DNA of 64,000 nucleotides, from NCBI GenBank assembly GCA_963702835.1, contig OY969762.1, forward strand, positions 682,001-746,000, in the 5' to 3' direction. Each line of letters opens with the position of its first letter. Position 1 is the first letter of the stretch. Positions 7,774 through 16,962 of the stretch are shown in pieces. The notes beneath the pieces are model-generated. The model was not told the origin of the DNA and made no database searches. It saw only the letters and a list, made by a program, of their open reading frames with translations. The DNA comes from JAFGAV01 sp041479055 (GTDB lineage Bacteria; Acidobacteriota; Aminicenantia; Aminicenantales; JAFGAV01). A program made the translations under genes and the position numbers.

Positions 7774-9066
7774 TTATTTCAACCCCAGCACCGACTGGTA
7801 GCCCGGGATGTCCAGGAACCCGTGGCCGCTGATGTTGAAGGCGATCGTTTTCTTCTCGCCCGACTCCCGGCACTTGACCGCCTCATCGATGGCGCAGCAG
7901 ATCGAGTAGGCGGATTCCGGGGCGGGCAGCCAGCCCTCGGTTTGGGCGAACAGCTTGGCCTTCTCGAAGACGTACTTCTCGTCGGCGGGATAGGCCACCG
8001 TGTCGATGATGCCCTTGTGCCTCAGGTAGCTCAGGATGGGCGAGCAGCCGTGGTAGCGGAGGCCGTCGCCCTTGATGGGCTTCATCGAGGCCCTGTGTCC
8101 GAGGGTGTACATCTTGAGCATGGGCGTCATTTCGGCATAATCGGCGAAATCGTATTCGTAGCGGCCCTGCAGGTTGGGGGCGGCCTGACTCTGGGCGGCG
8201 ATGAATTTGATCTTCTTCTTGTTTTTCAGCACCTCCCCGACAAAGGGCAGGGCGAACCCGCCGAAATTGGAGCCTCCGCCCAGGCAGGAGATGACCAGGT
8301 CGGGGTAATCGTCGAATATCTTGAATTGTTTCTGCGTTTCCTGGCCGATGATGGTCTGATGCATCAAAACGTGATTCAGGACAGAGCCCAAGGAATAAAT
8401 GGCCTTGGGGCTTGACTGGGAAGCCTCCAGGCCTTCGGAGATGGCGATGCCCAGCGAGCCGACATGCTTGGGATTCTTTTTGTAAAGGCTTCGGCCGAAT
8501 TTCGTCACGGGGCTGGGCGAAGCGTAGACCTCAGCCCCTAGAAGCTTCATGAAATAAAGCCGGTCTTTTTTCCAGTTGTAGACGCTGCGGACCCAGAAGA
8601 CCATGCATTTCAGCCCGGTCACCGCGGCCGCATAGGACAGGGCGGTGCCCCACTGTCCGGCGCCGGTTTCGGTGGTGACTTTCTCGAACCCCTGCCGCTT
8701 GGCATACCAGCACTGGGCCAGGGCGGTGTTGACTTTGTGGCTGCCGGTGGGGCTGAAGAACTCGCTTTTATAATAGAGCTTGGCCGGCGTGCCCAGCTTT
8801 TTTTCCAGATTGGTGGCGCGGAAAAGAGGCCTGGGCCGGCCCGCTTTGGCGAAGAGGTCCATGATTCCGCCCGGGATGTCGATCCAGCGTTCCGTGGAGA
8901 ATTCCTGCTTGAGGCATTCGCCGATCAGGAGGTTGGGCAAGTTATCGATTCGGGAGGGGCCGGTCTTGGGGTCTTGGGGAGGCGGGAGCGGCTCCGGCAA
9001 ATCCGGAAGGATGTTGTACCACTGTCCTGGAATCTCATCGTGTCTCAAGTTGACCATTGAGCGCAT
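7774..9066 (-). CDS. trpB2: TrpB2-type tryptophan synthase beta chain
   Basis: 430-residue PLP enzyme of fold type II. The PLP lysine lies in TGSHKVNTALAQ, with TGAGQWGTALSYAA and the phosphate-binding CLGGGSNFGGFALP. The long N-terminal extension and the motifs match TrpB2, which works without a tight TrpA partner and condenses indole or related nucleophiles with serine. It is monocistronic, with an excellent Shine-Dalgarno (AAGGAGG) and its own promoter (9115-9143). No other trp gene is nearby, which fits indole salvage. Confidence 0.93.
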   Translation of the reverse strand: MRSMVNLRHDEIPGQWYNILPDLPEPLPPPQDPKTGPSRIDNLPNLLIGECLKQEFSTERWIDIPGGIMDLFAKAGRPRPLFRATNLEKKLGTPAKLYYKSEFFSPTGSHKVNTALAQCWYAKRQGFEKVTTETGAGQWGTALSYAAAVTGLKCMVFWVRSVYNWKKDRLYFMKLLGAEVYASPSPVTKFGRSLYKKNPKHVGSLGIAISEGLEASQSSPKAIYSLGSVLNHVLMHQTIIGQETQKQFKIFDDYPDLVISCLGGGSNFGGFALPFVGEVLKNKKKIKFIAAQSQAAPNLQGRYEYDFADYAEMTPMLKMYTLGHRASMKPIKGDGLRYHGCSPILSYLRHKGIIDTVAYPADEKYVFEKAKLFAQTEGWLPAPESAYSICCAIDEAVKCRESGEKKTIAFNISGHGFLDIPGYQSVLGLK

Positions 9067-9114
9067 GGATGCCTCCTTGTCGACATGCTGATCTGAGTCG
9101 CTAGAATCTATACC

Positions 9115-9143
9115 ATATTATTTATTTGGACCACTCCTGTCAA
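9115..9143 (-). promoter_or_regulatory. Sigma70-type promoter for trpB2
   Basis: On the minus strand TTGACA (9138-9143), 17-bp spacer, TAATAT (9115-9120). It lies about 50 bp upstream of the trpB2 start and is divergent from the mtnP promoter. Confidence 0.75.
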
Positions 9144-9173
9144 AGACATTTCTCCCCCCCCACGGCCCTCGTC

Positions 9174-9202
9174 TTGACAGGTGCGATTGTTCATACTATA
9201 CC
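9174..9202 (+). promoter_or_regulatory. Sigma70-type promoter for mtnP-pfkB
   Basis: TTGACA (9174-9179), 17-bp spacer, TATACC (9197-9202), followed by a leader of about 90 nt before the mtnP ATG at 9302, which has AAGGAGG seven to eight bases upstream. About 30 bp separate it from the divergent trpB2 promoter. Confidence 0.7.
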
Positions 9203-9301
9203 TAGCGCTTCGGGCGGAACGCGCCGGGCCACCCCCGATGGAACCTGCTTTTATCACCAGACCAGGATGCTCGCCCTAAAGATGACGAGAAGGAGGACCC
9301 C

Positions 9302-10228
9302 ATGACCCCTAAGCGCCAGAAGGCGGCTAAACCCAAACCGGCGCGGCCGGCCTCACGGCTGCCCCGGGCCGAGGTCGGCATCCTGGGCGGGACAGGGCTG
9401 TATGAGATCGAGGGCATCCACAATCTCCGCGAGGTCAAGCTCAAGACTCCCTTCGGCGACCCGTCGGAGGCCTATGTGGTGGGCCGGCTGGAGGGCCGGG
9501 AAATGGCCTTCCTCAGCCGTCATGGCCGCGGCCACCGCTATCTTCCTTTGGAGATCAACTACCGGGCCAACATTTATGGGTTCAAGATGCTGGGCGTGGA
9601 GAGGGTTGTCTCGGTCAATTCCTGCGGCTCTCTGAAGCAGGAGATCAAACCCCGGGACATTGTCATCTCCGACCAGTTTTTCGACCGGACGAGCCGTCCG
9701 AACACCTTTTTCGGCGGCGGGTTGGCGGCCCATATCGGGTTCGCCCATCCCGTCTGCCCGGGCCTGGCCGGCTCTCTTTTCCAAGCCGGCCAGGCCCGGG
9801 GGCTGCGCATCCATCCCCGAGGGACCTACCTCTGCATCGAAGGGCCGGCCTTTTCCACCAAGGCCGAGTCGAGCATCTACCGGCAGTGGGGCTGCGATGT
9901 CATCGGCATGACGGCCGCTACCGAAGCCAAGCTCTGCCGCGAGGCGGAGATCTGCTACGCCACCATGAACCTGGTCACCGACTATGACGTCTGGCACGAG
10001 GAAGAGGAGTCGGTCTCCGTGGAGCTGATCCTGCAGAACCTACGGGCCAACATCGACCAGGCCAAGGCCGTCATCAAAAAGACGCTGGCCTCGCTCCCGG
10101 CCCAGTCTGACAGTCCCTGCGACTGCGGCACGGCCATCCGCAACGTCATCGTCACGGCCCCCCAGCTCATCCCGGCCGAGACCAGAAAGAGGCTGGGGCT
10201 GCTGGTGAAGAAATATCTCCAATGCTGA
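9302..10228 (+). CDS. mtnP: S-methyl-5'-thioadenosine phosphorylase
   Basis: 308 residues of the PNP/MTAP phosphorylase family. GILGGTGLYEIEGI carries the phosphate-binding Gly/Thr; RHGRGHRYLP and NYRANIYG are typical MTAP segments; MTAATEAKLCREAEICYA and DYDVWH close the nucleoside pocket. It cleaves methylthioadenosine (or 5'-deoxyadenosine/inosine in related enzymes) to adenine and methylthioribose-1-phosphate. A basic, proline-rich N-terminal tail of about 20 residues precedes the domain. The PfkB kinase starts 16 bp after its stop, so the two are co-transcribed. Confidence 0.93.
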   Translation: MTPKRQKAAKPKPARPASRLPRAEVGILGGTGLYEIEGIHNLREVKLKTPFGDPSEAYVVGRLEGREMAFLSRHGRGHRYLPLEINYRANIYGFKMLGVERVVSVNSCGSLKQEIKPRDIVISDQFFDRTSRPNTFFGGGLAAHIGFAHPVCPGLAGSLFQAGQARGLRIHPRGTYLCIEGPAFSTKAESSIYRQWGCDVIGMTAATEAKLCREAEICYATMNLVTDYDVWHEEEESVSVELILQNLRANIDQAKAVIKKTLASLPAQSDSPCDCGTAIRNVIVTAPQLIPAETRKRLGLLVKKYLQC

Positions 10229-10244
10229 GCCGGAGGGCGATCCC

Positions 10245-11144
10245 ATGAGCCTGGTCATCGTCGGCTCCCTGGCCTTCGACACCATCGAGACGCCTTACGC
10301 CCGGCGCGAGCGGATCGTGGGCGGTTCGGGCACTTACTGCGCTTTGGCCGCCAGCTTCTTTACTCGGCCTAAAATCGTAGGCGTAGTGGGAAGTGATTTC
10401 CCCAAGGAAACACTGGACTTTTTCCGCAGCAGGAAGATCGACCTCCGGGGTCTTGAGGTCCGGCCGGGCCGGACTTTCTTTTGGGCCGGCCGCTATGAGG
10501 CCGACCCCAACTGCCGCACAACGGTCTGCACGGAGCTGAACGTCTTCCAGGATTTCCGGCCCAAGCTGCCGGCCTCCTACCGCCGGGCGGACATTATCTT
10601 CCTGGCCAACATCGACCCCGACCTTCAGGACGATATTCTCAACCAGGCGGCCCGGCCGCGCCTGGTGGCCATGGACACCATCCAGCTCTGGATCGAAACC
10701 AAACGGGAAGCGCTCCTCAAGGTCCTCAGCCGAGTAGATGTTTTTTTCTGCAACGACCAGGAAGCCAAGATGCTGACCGGCGAGATCAACCTGGTCCGGG
10801 CCGGCCGCCAGATCCTGGACCGCGGCCCTCGCTGGGCGGTTGTCAAGAAAGGGGAACACGGGGTGCTGGTCCTGGGCCGGGACCAGGCTTTCGGCCTTCC
10901 GGCCAACCCGACCGAAGAGGTAGTGGACCCGACCGGCGCGGGCGATTGTTTCGCCGGCGGCTTTCTCGGGTCCCTCGACCGGGCCGGCCGATTTACCAGC
11001 AGCGCCATCCGCCGGGCGGCCGTCTACGGAAGCGCCCTGGCCTCCTTTGCCATCGAGGACTTCGGCATCGAGCGCTTCAAGACCCTGACCTCGGCTCAAG
11101 TCGAAGAGCGCTATCGCTGTTTTAAAAGATTGGTTGCTTTCTGA
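10245..11144 (+). CDS. PfkB-family carbohydrate/nucleoside kinase
   Basis: 299 residues. The C-terminal signature DPTGAGDCFAGGFLGSL contains the catalytic Asp of ribokinase/PfkB kinases; the N-terminal GGSGTYCALAASFF is the substrate glycine motif. It is paired with mtnP, which suggests phosphorylation of a nucleoside or a ribose-type product of MTA salvage, but the substrate is not readable from sequence. Shine-Dalgarno GGAGGGCG lies just upstream of the ATG. It converges with the ABC exporter gene. Confidence 0.88.
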   Translation: MSLVIVGSLAFDTIETPYARRERIVGGSGTYCALAASFFTRPKIVGVVGSDFPKETLDFFRSRKIDLRGLEVRPGRTFFWAGRYEADPNCRTTVCTELNVFQDFRPKLPASYRRADIIFLANIDPDLQDDILNQAARPRLVAMDTIQLWIETKREALLKVLSRVDVFFCNDQEAKMLTGEINLVRAGRQILDRGPRWAVVKKGEHGVLVLGRDQAFGLPANPTEEVVDPTGAGDCFAGGFLGSLDRAGRFTSSAIRRAAVYGSALASFAIEDFGIERFKTLTSAQVEERYRCFKRLVAF

Positions 11145-11162
11145 GGTTCCGGACGAACAGGC

Positions 11163-12998
11163 CTAGGCGCGCTTTTTTTTGACTTCGAACAGCCCTTCTT
11201 TCCGGCCTTTTTTTCTGAACTCGAACACCCGGTCGGCCAGCTCCACCAGCGGCAGCCGGTGGGTGATGAGTATGGTGGTGCGGCCCTGGGCAATGCGGCG
11301 CAGAGTCTCGCCCAGGCTTTTCTCCGTCCGGCGGTCGAGGGCCGAGGTCGGTTCGTCCAGAATCAGGATAGCCGGGTCCTTGAGAAAAGCGCGGGCCAGG
11401 GAAATCCTCTGCTTCTGGCCGATGCTGAGCCTGGCCCCCCGCTCCCCGACCACGGTCTTATAGCCCTTCTCCAGCTTCAGGATGTCGTCGTGGATAAGGG
11501 CTTGGCGGGCGGCCGCCTCGACTTCATCCTGACCGGCGCCGGGCTTTCCGTACTTGATGTTGTTCTCCACGGTGTCGTTGAACAAGAACGTCTCCTGGGA
11601 GACGATGGCCGTCCGGGAACGCAGCCATTCCGTATCAATCTCCTGCAGGTCGCGGCCGTCGAGCAGTATCCGGCCCTCCTGGGGGGTATAGAACTTGAGG
11701 ACCAGGCTGATAAGGGTCGTCTTACCGATGCCGCTGGAACCCATGATGGCAACCTTCTCCCGGGGAGCAATATGGAAGGAAACCTCCCTGAGCACGGGGT
11801 TGCCCGGCACATAGGCGAAAGACGCCTTCTGGAACTCGATCCGGCCTTCGGCCTTCAAGGGCCGCAGAAGGGGCTGGCCTTTCCGCTCCTTGTCGATCTC
11901 CGGGCTGATGGAGAACATCTCATGGAGGCGTCCCATGGACAGGAAGAGGTACTGGAGGGAGATGATTTGGCTGAAGATTCCGCTGAGCTGGCCGGAGAGC
12001 TGCATGGAGTAGAGAGTGAACGCCGTCAGGTCGCCCACGGTCATCGTCCCGGCCAGGACCCGGCGGCCGCATATCCAGGTGATGAACAACCGGGTGGCCA
12101 GGTTGATCCCCTGGAGGAAATATCCGGCGAAGGAGGACAGCAGGAGGCTTCGGAGCTGGAGTTCGATGACGTCTTTCATCTTGCCCGCCACCTTGGACTT
12201 TTCCCGTTCCTCGCCGCCATAGGACTTGATGACTTCGATCCCGGACAGCACCTCCTGGATGTCGCCGCTGATGGTGGCGGTCTTTTCCATCTGGCGGTAG
12301 CTGAGGGCCCGGGCCCGGACCATGACCAGGTAATTGATGAGGACGTTGAGCGGCACGAGGGCTAGGAGTAGGAAGGTTATGGACCGGTCCAGGTGAAAGA
12401 GAATGAACAGGCTGATGACGGGAGTGAGGACGTTCCGCAGGAGCTGGAAGAGGTACTGGGAGAAGAAGCTCTCGACGGTGTGGACATCGCCGGTGATGCG
12501 CTCCATGAGGTAGCCGGTCTGCTTCTCTTTGAAGATCGACAGCGGATAGCGCAGCACCCGGTCGAACAGCGCGGTCTGGACGCGGAAGGTGACTCCGGTG
12601 TTGAACCTGAAGTTGATCAGGTTTTGGACGATGGACACCACCCCGTTGAGCAGGCCGAAGAGGAGGCCGGCCAGGACGAGCAGGTTGAGGGAGCCCAGAA
12701 TGCGCGCCAGCAGCGGCCGAAGCCCACCCAGGCCCAGGGAGCTCAGTATAGAGAGGATGTCGGAAGGGTCCTTCTTGAGCAGGACGTTGTCGATCAGGGC
12801 TTTCCCGCCCAGGGGATAAAACGAGCTGACGGCGGTGGTGAACAGCGTCAGCAGCAGGCTGACCAGGGCCAGCTTCCACAGAGGCTTGACGAAGCGGACA
12901 TAGAAGAGCATGTCCTTGAGCCGGAACTTGACCTTGACCGGCTCGGGAGCCGCGATCGTCCCCAGGATATATTCGCGGAACAACTTCTTGACGTTCAT
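11163..12998 (-). CDS. ABC exporter, fused permease and ATPase (MsbA-like)
   Basis: 611 residues. An N-terminal six-helix exporter domain is followed by a complete nucleotide-binding domain: Walker A GSSGIGKTTL, a degenerate signature LSIGQKQRISLARAF, Walker B AILILDEPTSALD and the H-loop ITHRL. Half-transporters of this layout dimerise in the inner membrane to export lipids, peptides or drugs; the substrate is unknown. It is transcribed alone on the minus strand. Confidence 0.92.
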   Translation of the reverse strand: MNVKKLFREYILGTIAAPEPVKVKFRLKDMLFYVRFVKPLWKLALVSLLLTLFTTAVSSFYPLGGKALIDNVLLKKDPSDILSILSSLGLGGLRPLLARILGSLNLLVLAGLLFGLLNGVVSIVQNLINFRFNTGVTFRVQTALFDRVLRYPLSIFKEKQTGYLMERITGDVHTVESFFSQYLFQLLRNVLTPVISLFILFHLDRSITFLLLALVPLNVLINYLVMVRARALSYRQMEKTATISGDIQEVLSGIEVIKSYGGEEREKSKVAGKMKDVIELQLRSLLLSSFAGYFLQGINLATRLFITWICGRRVLAGTMTVGDLTAFTLYSMQLSGQLSGIFSQIISLQYLFLSMGRLHEMFSISPEIDKERKGQPLLRPLKAEGRIEFQKASFAYVPGNPVLREVSFHIAPREKVAIMGSSGIGKTTLISLVLKFYTPQEGRILLDGRDLQEIDTEWLRSRTAIVSQETFLFNDTVENNIKYGKPGAGQDEVEAAARQALIHDDILKLEKGYKTVVGERGARLSIGQKQRISLARAFLKDPAILILDEPTSALDRRTEKSLGETLRRIAQGRTTILITHRLPLVELADRVFEFRKKGRKEGLFEVKKKRA

Positions 12999-13205
12999 TT
13001 TGGAGTCATCTTACCACATCGCTTCTTTCCGGAGAATGCGCGGCCAGGCCCTGTGGGGCGCCCTCATTGACTTGCATCCTGTTTTTGCCCAAGATGGGAA
13101 TGGAATCAGGGTATGAGCGCCGCCGCCAAAAAAATTATTTTTTGAGCTTGAATCGGTTCAACTTTCCGGGCGCCACTGTGCCGAGCTTTTAGGCGTTTCT
13201 TCGGA

Positions 13206-13547
13206 TCAGCGTATTCTGTAGAACCACATCAGCGGCAGCCAGAGCTGGTGGCCGTAGGGGAGGCGCTTGTGGTTGACCAGCACCTCGGTCTCCGGCCATT
13301 CGTGGACGAGGCTGAAAAGGGCGAAGAGGTCATCCACCTCGTCCGGCGTGTAGGTGGCTATGTGCCGGACCCATTCGCCCTCCCCCTCGGTCTTGTAGGC
13401 CGGGCTTTTCTTGGCCAATTCCACGGCTTTATCGTAGTTAGGGTTCAATTTATAGGGAAAAACCAGGGTGATCTTGAAGTATTTGGCCTGGTCGCTGGGG
13501 TAGAGGATCTCATCCAGCAGTTCTTTATTGGCTTCCTCGTCCGGCAT
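13206..13547 (-). CDS. Hypothetical protein, 113 residues
   Basis: Small soluble acidic protein with no signal peptide and no motif I recognise (SDQAKYFKITLVFPYKLNPNY near the N-terminus). It has coding-like codon use and a weak Shine-Dalgarno (AAGAAAG). It stands alone between the ABC exporter and the secreted protein at 13632. The 207 bp upstream of the ABC gene (12999-13205) holds nothing identifiable. Confidence 0.65.
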   Translation of the reverse strand: MPDEEANKELLDEILYPSDQAKYFKITLVFPYKLNPNYDKAVELAKKSPAYKTEGEGEWVRHIATYTPDEVDDLFALFSLVHEWPETEVLVNHKRLPYGHQLWLPLMWFYRIR

Positions 13548-13631
13548 GGCTTTCTTTTTATATGACAGGGTCGGGGGATTGTCAAATTTCAGCCTTAATT
13601 GAATAATAATGAGATAAAGGAGTTAAAAGTC

Positions 13632-14162
13632 ATGAGAAGGCGGAGTGTGCTGGCGATGATTCTGGTCCTGGGGATTTCCATTACTGCGGCGAGCCTGGCC
13701 GCCGCGGCGGGAAAGTTGGAGGCTCTCAATTTCTTGCTCGGTGAGTGGGCGGCCACCGGGAGCGGCAGCCCGGGAGAAGCCAGCGGCAGCGCCACCTTCG
13801 CTCCCAGCCTCCAAGGACGAGTGATCCTCCGCTCAAGCTACGCGGATTATCCCGCCACGGCCACGGCGCCTGCCTCGCGGCATGAGGACCTTATGGTCAT
13901 TTATAGCCCCGCTGAGGGGACCTTTCGGGCGGAATATTATGATAATGAAGGACACATCATCCGTTACGCCGTCAGCGTCCCCGAGCCCGGCCGGGCCGTG
14001 TTCCTCAGCGACGCAGTGAGCGGCGCTCCCAGGTTTAGGCTGACCTACAAGCTCGAACCGGATGGCCTTCTCCGGGGCGAGTTCGAGATCGCACCGCCGG
14101 GCCGGCCCGAGGCCTTTTCCCGCTACCTTGCCTGGGAATCCCGCCGAGCTGAGGGGAAGTGA
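13632..14162 (+). CDS. Secreted protein of unknown function (DUF1579-like beta barrel)
   Basis: 176 residues from ATG 13632, chosen over the in-frame ATG at 13599 because AAAGGAG lies 9 nt upstream and the protein then begins with a classic signal peptide (MRRRSVLAMILVLGISIT). The mature part starts LNFLLGEWAATGSGSPGEASG and includes YSPAEGTFRAEYYDNEGH, a pattern like small lipocalin/DUF1579 beta-barrel proteins. Function unknown. Confidence 0.7.
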   Translation: MRRRSVLAMILVLGISITAASLAAAAGKLEALNFLLGEWAATGSGSPGEASGSATFAPSLQGRVILRSSYADYPATATAPASRHEDLMVIYSPAEGTFRAEYYDNEGHIIRYAVSVPEPGRAVFLSDAVSGAPRFRLTYKLEPDGLLRGEFEIAPPGRPEAFSRYLAWESRRAEGK

Positions 14163-14173
14163 GTTTCCTGAAA

Positions 14174-15223
14174 TCAGACAATCAGCATGCAGTCGCCGTA
14201 GCTGAAGAAACGGTAACGCTCCCTGACCGCTTCCCGGTAGGCCTCCCGGATGAGCTCCCGGCCGGCCAAGGCGGAGACGAGCAGGAGGAGGGTGGAGCGG
14301 GGCAGATGGAAATTGGTCAAGAGCCGGTCCACGATTTTGAACTTGTAGCTGGGATAGATGAACAGGCCTGTCGAGAAAGTCCCCGGCTTGATGGCCGGCC
14401 GAGAATCTTGGCCGGTTTCTCCCGCCGCGCTCTCCAGCGTCCGGACCACGGTCGTTCCGACAGCCGTCACGGGCAGGCCGTTTTTTTTTGCAGAGTTGAC
14501 CTCTTTGGCCGCCTGCGGGCTGACTGTATATGTTTCCCCCAGCATAAAGTGGTCCTCTAGGCGCTCGGCGCGGACAGGCTGGAAAGTGGCCAAGCCGATG
14601 TCCAGGTTCACCCGGAGGACCTGGACGCCTGTCTTCTCGAGCATGGCCAGAATGTCCGGCGTAAAATGGAGCCCGGCCGTAGGCGCCGCGATCGACCTTC
14701 CTTGCCGGGCATAGACCGTCTGGTATCTGGCCAGGTCGCCGGCTCGTTCCGGCTCTGAATGTTTTTTCCTTTTTATGTAGGGAGGGAGGGGAGCATAGCC
14801 GTTTTCCTCAAGAAAGCCCAGGACATCCTGCTTCCCGAAATCCAGGACCCGTTTTCCTTCCGCTTCGACTTCGATAACCTTGCCCCGCAGGTCCCGGCCG
14901 AAAGAGATGACCGAGTTTTTGGTGACATGCTTGGCCGGACGGCACAAGGCCTCCCAGCGGCCCGCCGGAATGTTTTTCAGGAGTAGAAACTCGACCTCGC
15001 GGCGGCCGGCTTGACCCCAGACCCTGGCCGGAATGACGCGCGAATCGTTGAGAACCAGGACATCGCCCGGCTGGAAATACGCCGGAATATCCTTGAACCT
15101 CCCATGGCTGATCCGGCCCTTTTCCCGCTCCACGACCATCATCCGGGAGGCGTCCCGTTGGGGAAGGGGGTGCTGGGCGATGAGCTCCGGCGGAAGGAAA
15201 AAATCGAACTCTGAGGTCAGCAC
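14174..15223 (-). CDS. queA: S-adenosylmethionine:tRNA ribosyltransferase-isomerase
   Basis: 349 residues. It transfers and isomerises the ribosyl moiety of SAM onto preQ1 in tRNA during queuosine synthesis. Typical segments are LIAQHPLPQRDASRMMV near the start, VLNDSRVIPARVWG, SIAAPTAGLHFT and TNFHLPRSTLLLLVSALAG. It lies 82 bp downstream of ruvB, as in many bacteria where queA follows ruvAB. Confidence 0.96.
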   Translation of the reverse strand: MLTSEFDFFLPPELIAQHPLPQRDASRMMVVEREKGRISHGRFKDIPAYFQPGDVLVLNDSRVIPARVWGQAGRREVEFLLLKNIPAGRWEALCRPAKHVTKNSVISFGRDLRGKVIEVEAEGKRVLDFGKQDVLGFLEENGYAPLPPYIKRKKHSEPERAGDLARYQTVYARQGRSIAAPTAGLHFTPDILAMLEKTGVQVLRVNLDIGLATFQPVRAERLEDHFMLGETYTVSPQAAKEVNSAKKNGLPVTAVGTTVVRTLESAAGETGQDSRPAIKPGTFSTGLFIYPSYKFKIVDRLLTNFHLPRSTLLLLVSALAGRELIREAYREAVRERYRFFSYGDCMLIV

Positions 15224-15304
15224 GTTCGCCTGCCTGGCCAGGCTGTCCGCCGGGCCTTTGGGCGGGCGGGGGGAGGGTTCATCACCGGAGGGCTGAAGCT
15301 TGGC

Positions 15305-16336
15305 CTATTCCTTAAACAACTTCTTCTGCGAGGCTGCCGCGGCTCCGCGGCGCTGGTAACCCAGATGCTGGTAGGCCTTGGCCGTGACCTTGCGGCCGCG
15401 CAGGGTCCGCTCCAGGAAGCCGATGCGCATCAGGAAGGGTTCGTAGATGGACTCGATCGTTTCTTTTTCCTCGTCGATGGCCGCGGCGATGGTGCCGATC
15501 CCCACCGGCCCGCCGTTGAAGTTCTTGATGATGGTCTGCAGGACTTTGCGGTCCACGTCGTCCAGCCCCACGGTGTCCACTTCCATCATGTCCAGGGCCT
15601 GGCGCGCTTCCCGGGCGGTGATGACGCCGTCGGCCTTGACGTCGGCGTAGTCCCGCACCCGGCGCAGCAGCCGGTTGGCCACCCGGGGCGTTCCCCGGCT
15701 GCGCAGGGAGATCTCGCCGGCTCCCCGCTCGTCAATGGATACTTTGAGCAGGCCGGCCGAACGCTGGATGATGGCCTGGAGGTCCTTGTCGCGGTAGTAG
15801 TCCAGGCGGTGGATGATGCCGAACCGGCCGCGCAGGGGAGCGGTGATGCGGCCGGCCCGGGTGGTGGCCCCGATCAGGGTGAACTTTTTCAGCCGCAGCT
15901 TGTGGCTGCGGGCGCTGGGCCCCTGGCCGATGACGATGTCCAGGTTGAAGTCTTCCATGGCCGAGTAGAGCAGCTCCTCGATCGAGGGATGGAGCCGGTG
16001 GATTTCGTCGATGAACAGGATCTCTTTGTGCTGGAGGTTGGTCAGGATGGCCGACAGGTCGCCCGTTCGCTCGATAACCGGGCCGGCCGTGGGCTTGAGG
16101 CCCACTCCCATCTCCTGGGCGATCAAGTAGGCCAGGCTGGTCTTGCCCAGGCCGGGAGGGCCGTAGAGCAGGACATGGTCGAGTTGCTCATCGCGCTTGC
16201 GGGCGGCCTGGATGAAGACCTTGAGGTTCTGCTTGACGCTGTCCTGGCCGATGAACTCCTGGAAATTGCGGGGACGCAGGCTGTCCTCGAAGAGGAGGTC
16301 CTCCTTGGTCCGGACCGGGTTCAGGATGGCGGGCAT
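15305..16336 (-). CDS. ruvB: Holliday junction branch-migration helicase RuvB
   Basis: 343 residues. Walker A GPPGLGKTSLAYLIA, Walker B LFIDEIHRL, sensor 1 IGATTRAG and the C-terminal winged helix ending in RKVTAKAYQHLG. Hexameric AAA+ motor that acts with RuvA. Part of the yebC-ruvC-ruvA-ruvB-queA order on the minus strand. Confidence 0.97.
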   Translation of the reverse strand: MPAILNPVRTKEDLLFEDSLRPRNFQEFIGQDSVKQNLKVFIQAARKRDEQLDHVLLYGPPGLGKTSLAYLIAQEMGVGLKPTAGPVIERTGDLSAILTNLQHKEILFIDEIHRLHPSIEELLYSAMEDFNLDIVIGQGPSARSHKLRLKKFTLIGATTRAGRITAPLRGRFGIIHRLDYYRDKDLQAIIQRSAGLLKVSIDERGAGEISLRSRGTPRVANRLLRRVRDYADVKADGVITAREARQALDMMEVDTVGLDDVDRKVLQTIIKNFNGGPVGIGTIAAAIDEEKETIESIYEPFLMRIGFLERTLRGRKVTAKAYQHLGYQRRGAAAASQKKLFKE

Positions 16337-16361
16337 GGTCAGCCTCCTCGGCCTGTCTCCC

Positions 16362-16949
16362 TCACAGCTTGGCCAGCCGCATCAGGCACTCGCGGAGCAG
16401 CTTCTCGAAGTCGGCCCCGGCCGGCCGCTGCTTCATGACCGCCTCAACCACCGACTCAACTTCTTTCCAACGAAAGCCCAGGTTGGTCAGGGCCGACAGC
16501 AGGTCGTCGGTCTCGGGCGAGCCTGTCATGGTCAGTATTTTTTCCTTTTTTTCAAGCTTGCTCTGCAGCTCCAGGGCGATGCGCAGGGCTGTCTTTTTTC
16601 CGATGCCGGGCACGAGGGTGAGACGGGCGATGTCGTTCTTTTCGACCGCCTCCTCCAGCTCTCCAGGCCCGATACCGCTCAGGATGTTCAGGCTGAGCTT
16701 GGGCCCGATGCCGGAGATGGAGATGAGCTTGAGGAAGAGCTTTTTCTCCTCCTGGGTGGCAAAGCCGAAAAGGCTCAGGGCCGAGTCGGTCAGGTGGGTG
16801 TAGATGTGGAGGCTGGCCGGTTCGTTGACCTCGCCCAGCTTGACGAAGGTGGAGAGAGGGATCGAGGCACAGTAGCCGACCCCGCCTGTGTCGATGACCA
16901 CCTGGTTGGGCGACTTCTGGATGAGCGTTCCCTTGAGATAGGCGATCAT
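16362..16949 (-). CDS. ruvA: Holliday junction-binding subunit RuvA
   Basis: 195 residues. The start is the ATG at 16949 (MIAYLKGTLIQKSPNQVVID); a longer frame upstream overlaps ruvC and has no RuvA character. OB-fold domain I is followed by helix-hairpin-helix domain II (SISGIGPKLSLNILSGI, LVPGIGKKTALRIALEL) and a C-terminal domain III that contacts RuvB. It begins 13 bp after the ruvC stop. Confidence 0.96.
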   Translation of the reverse strand: MIAYLKGTLIQKSPNQVVIDTGGVGYCASIPLSTFVKLGEVNEPASLHIYTHLTDSALSLFGFATQEEKKLFLKLISISGIGPKLSLNILSGIGPGELEEAVEKNDIARLTLVPGIGKKTALRIALELQSKLEKKEKILTMTGSPETDDLLSALTNLGFRWKEVESVVEAVMKQRPAGADFEKLLRECLMRLAKL

Positions 16950-16962
16950 GGCCGGCGCTTCC

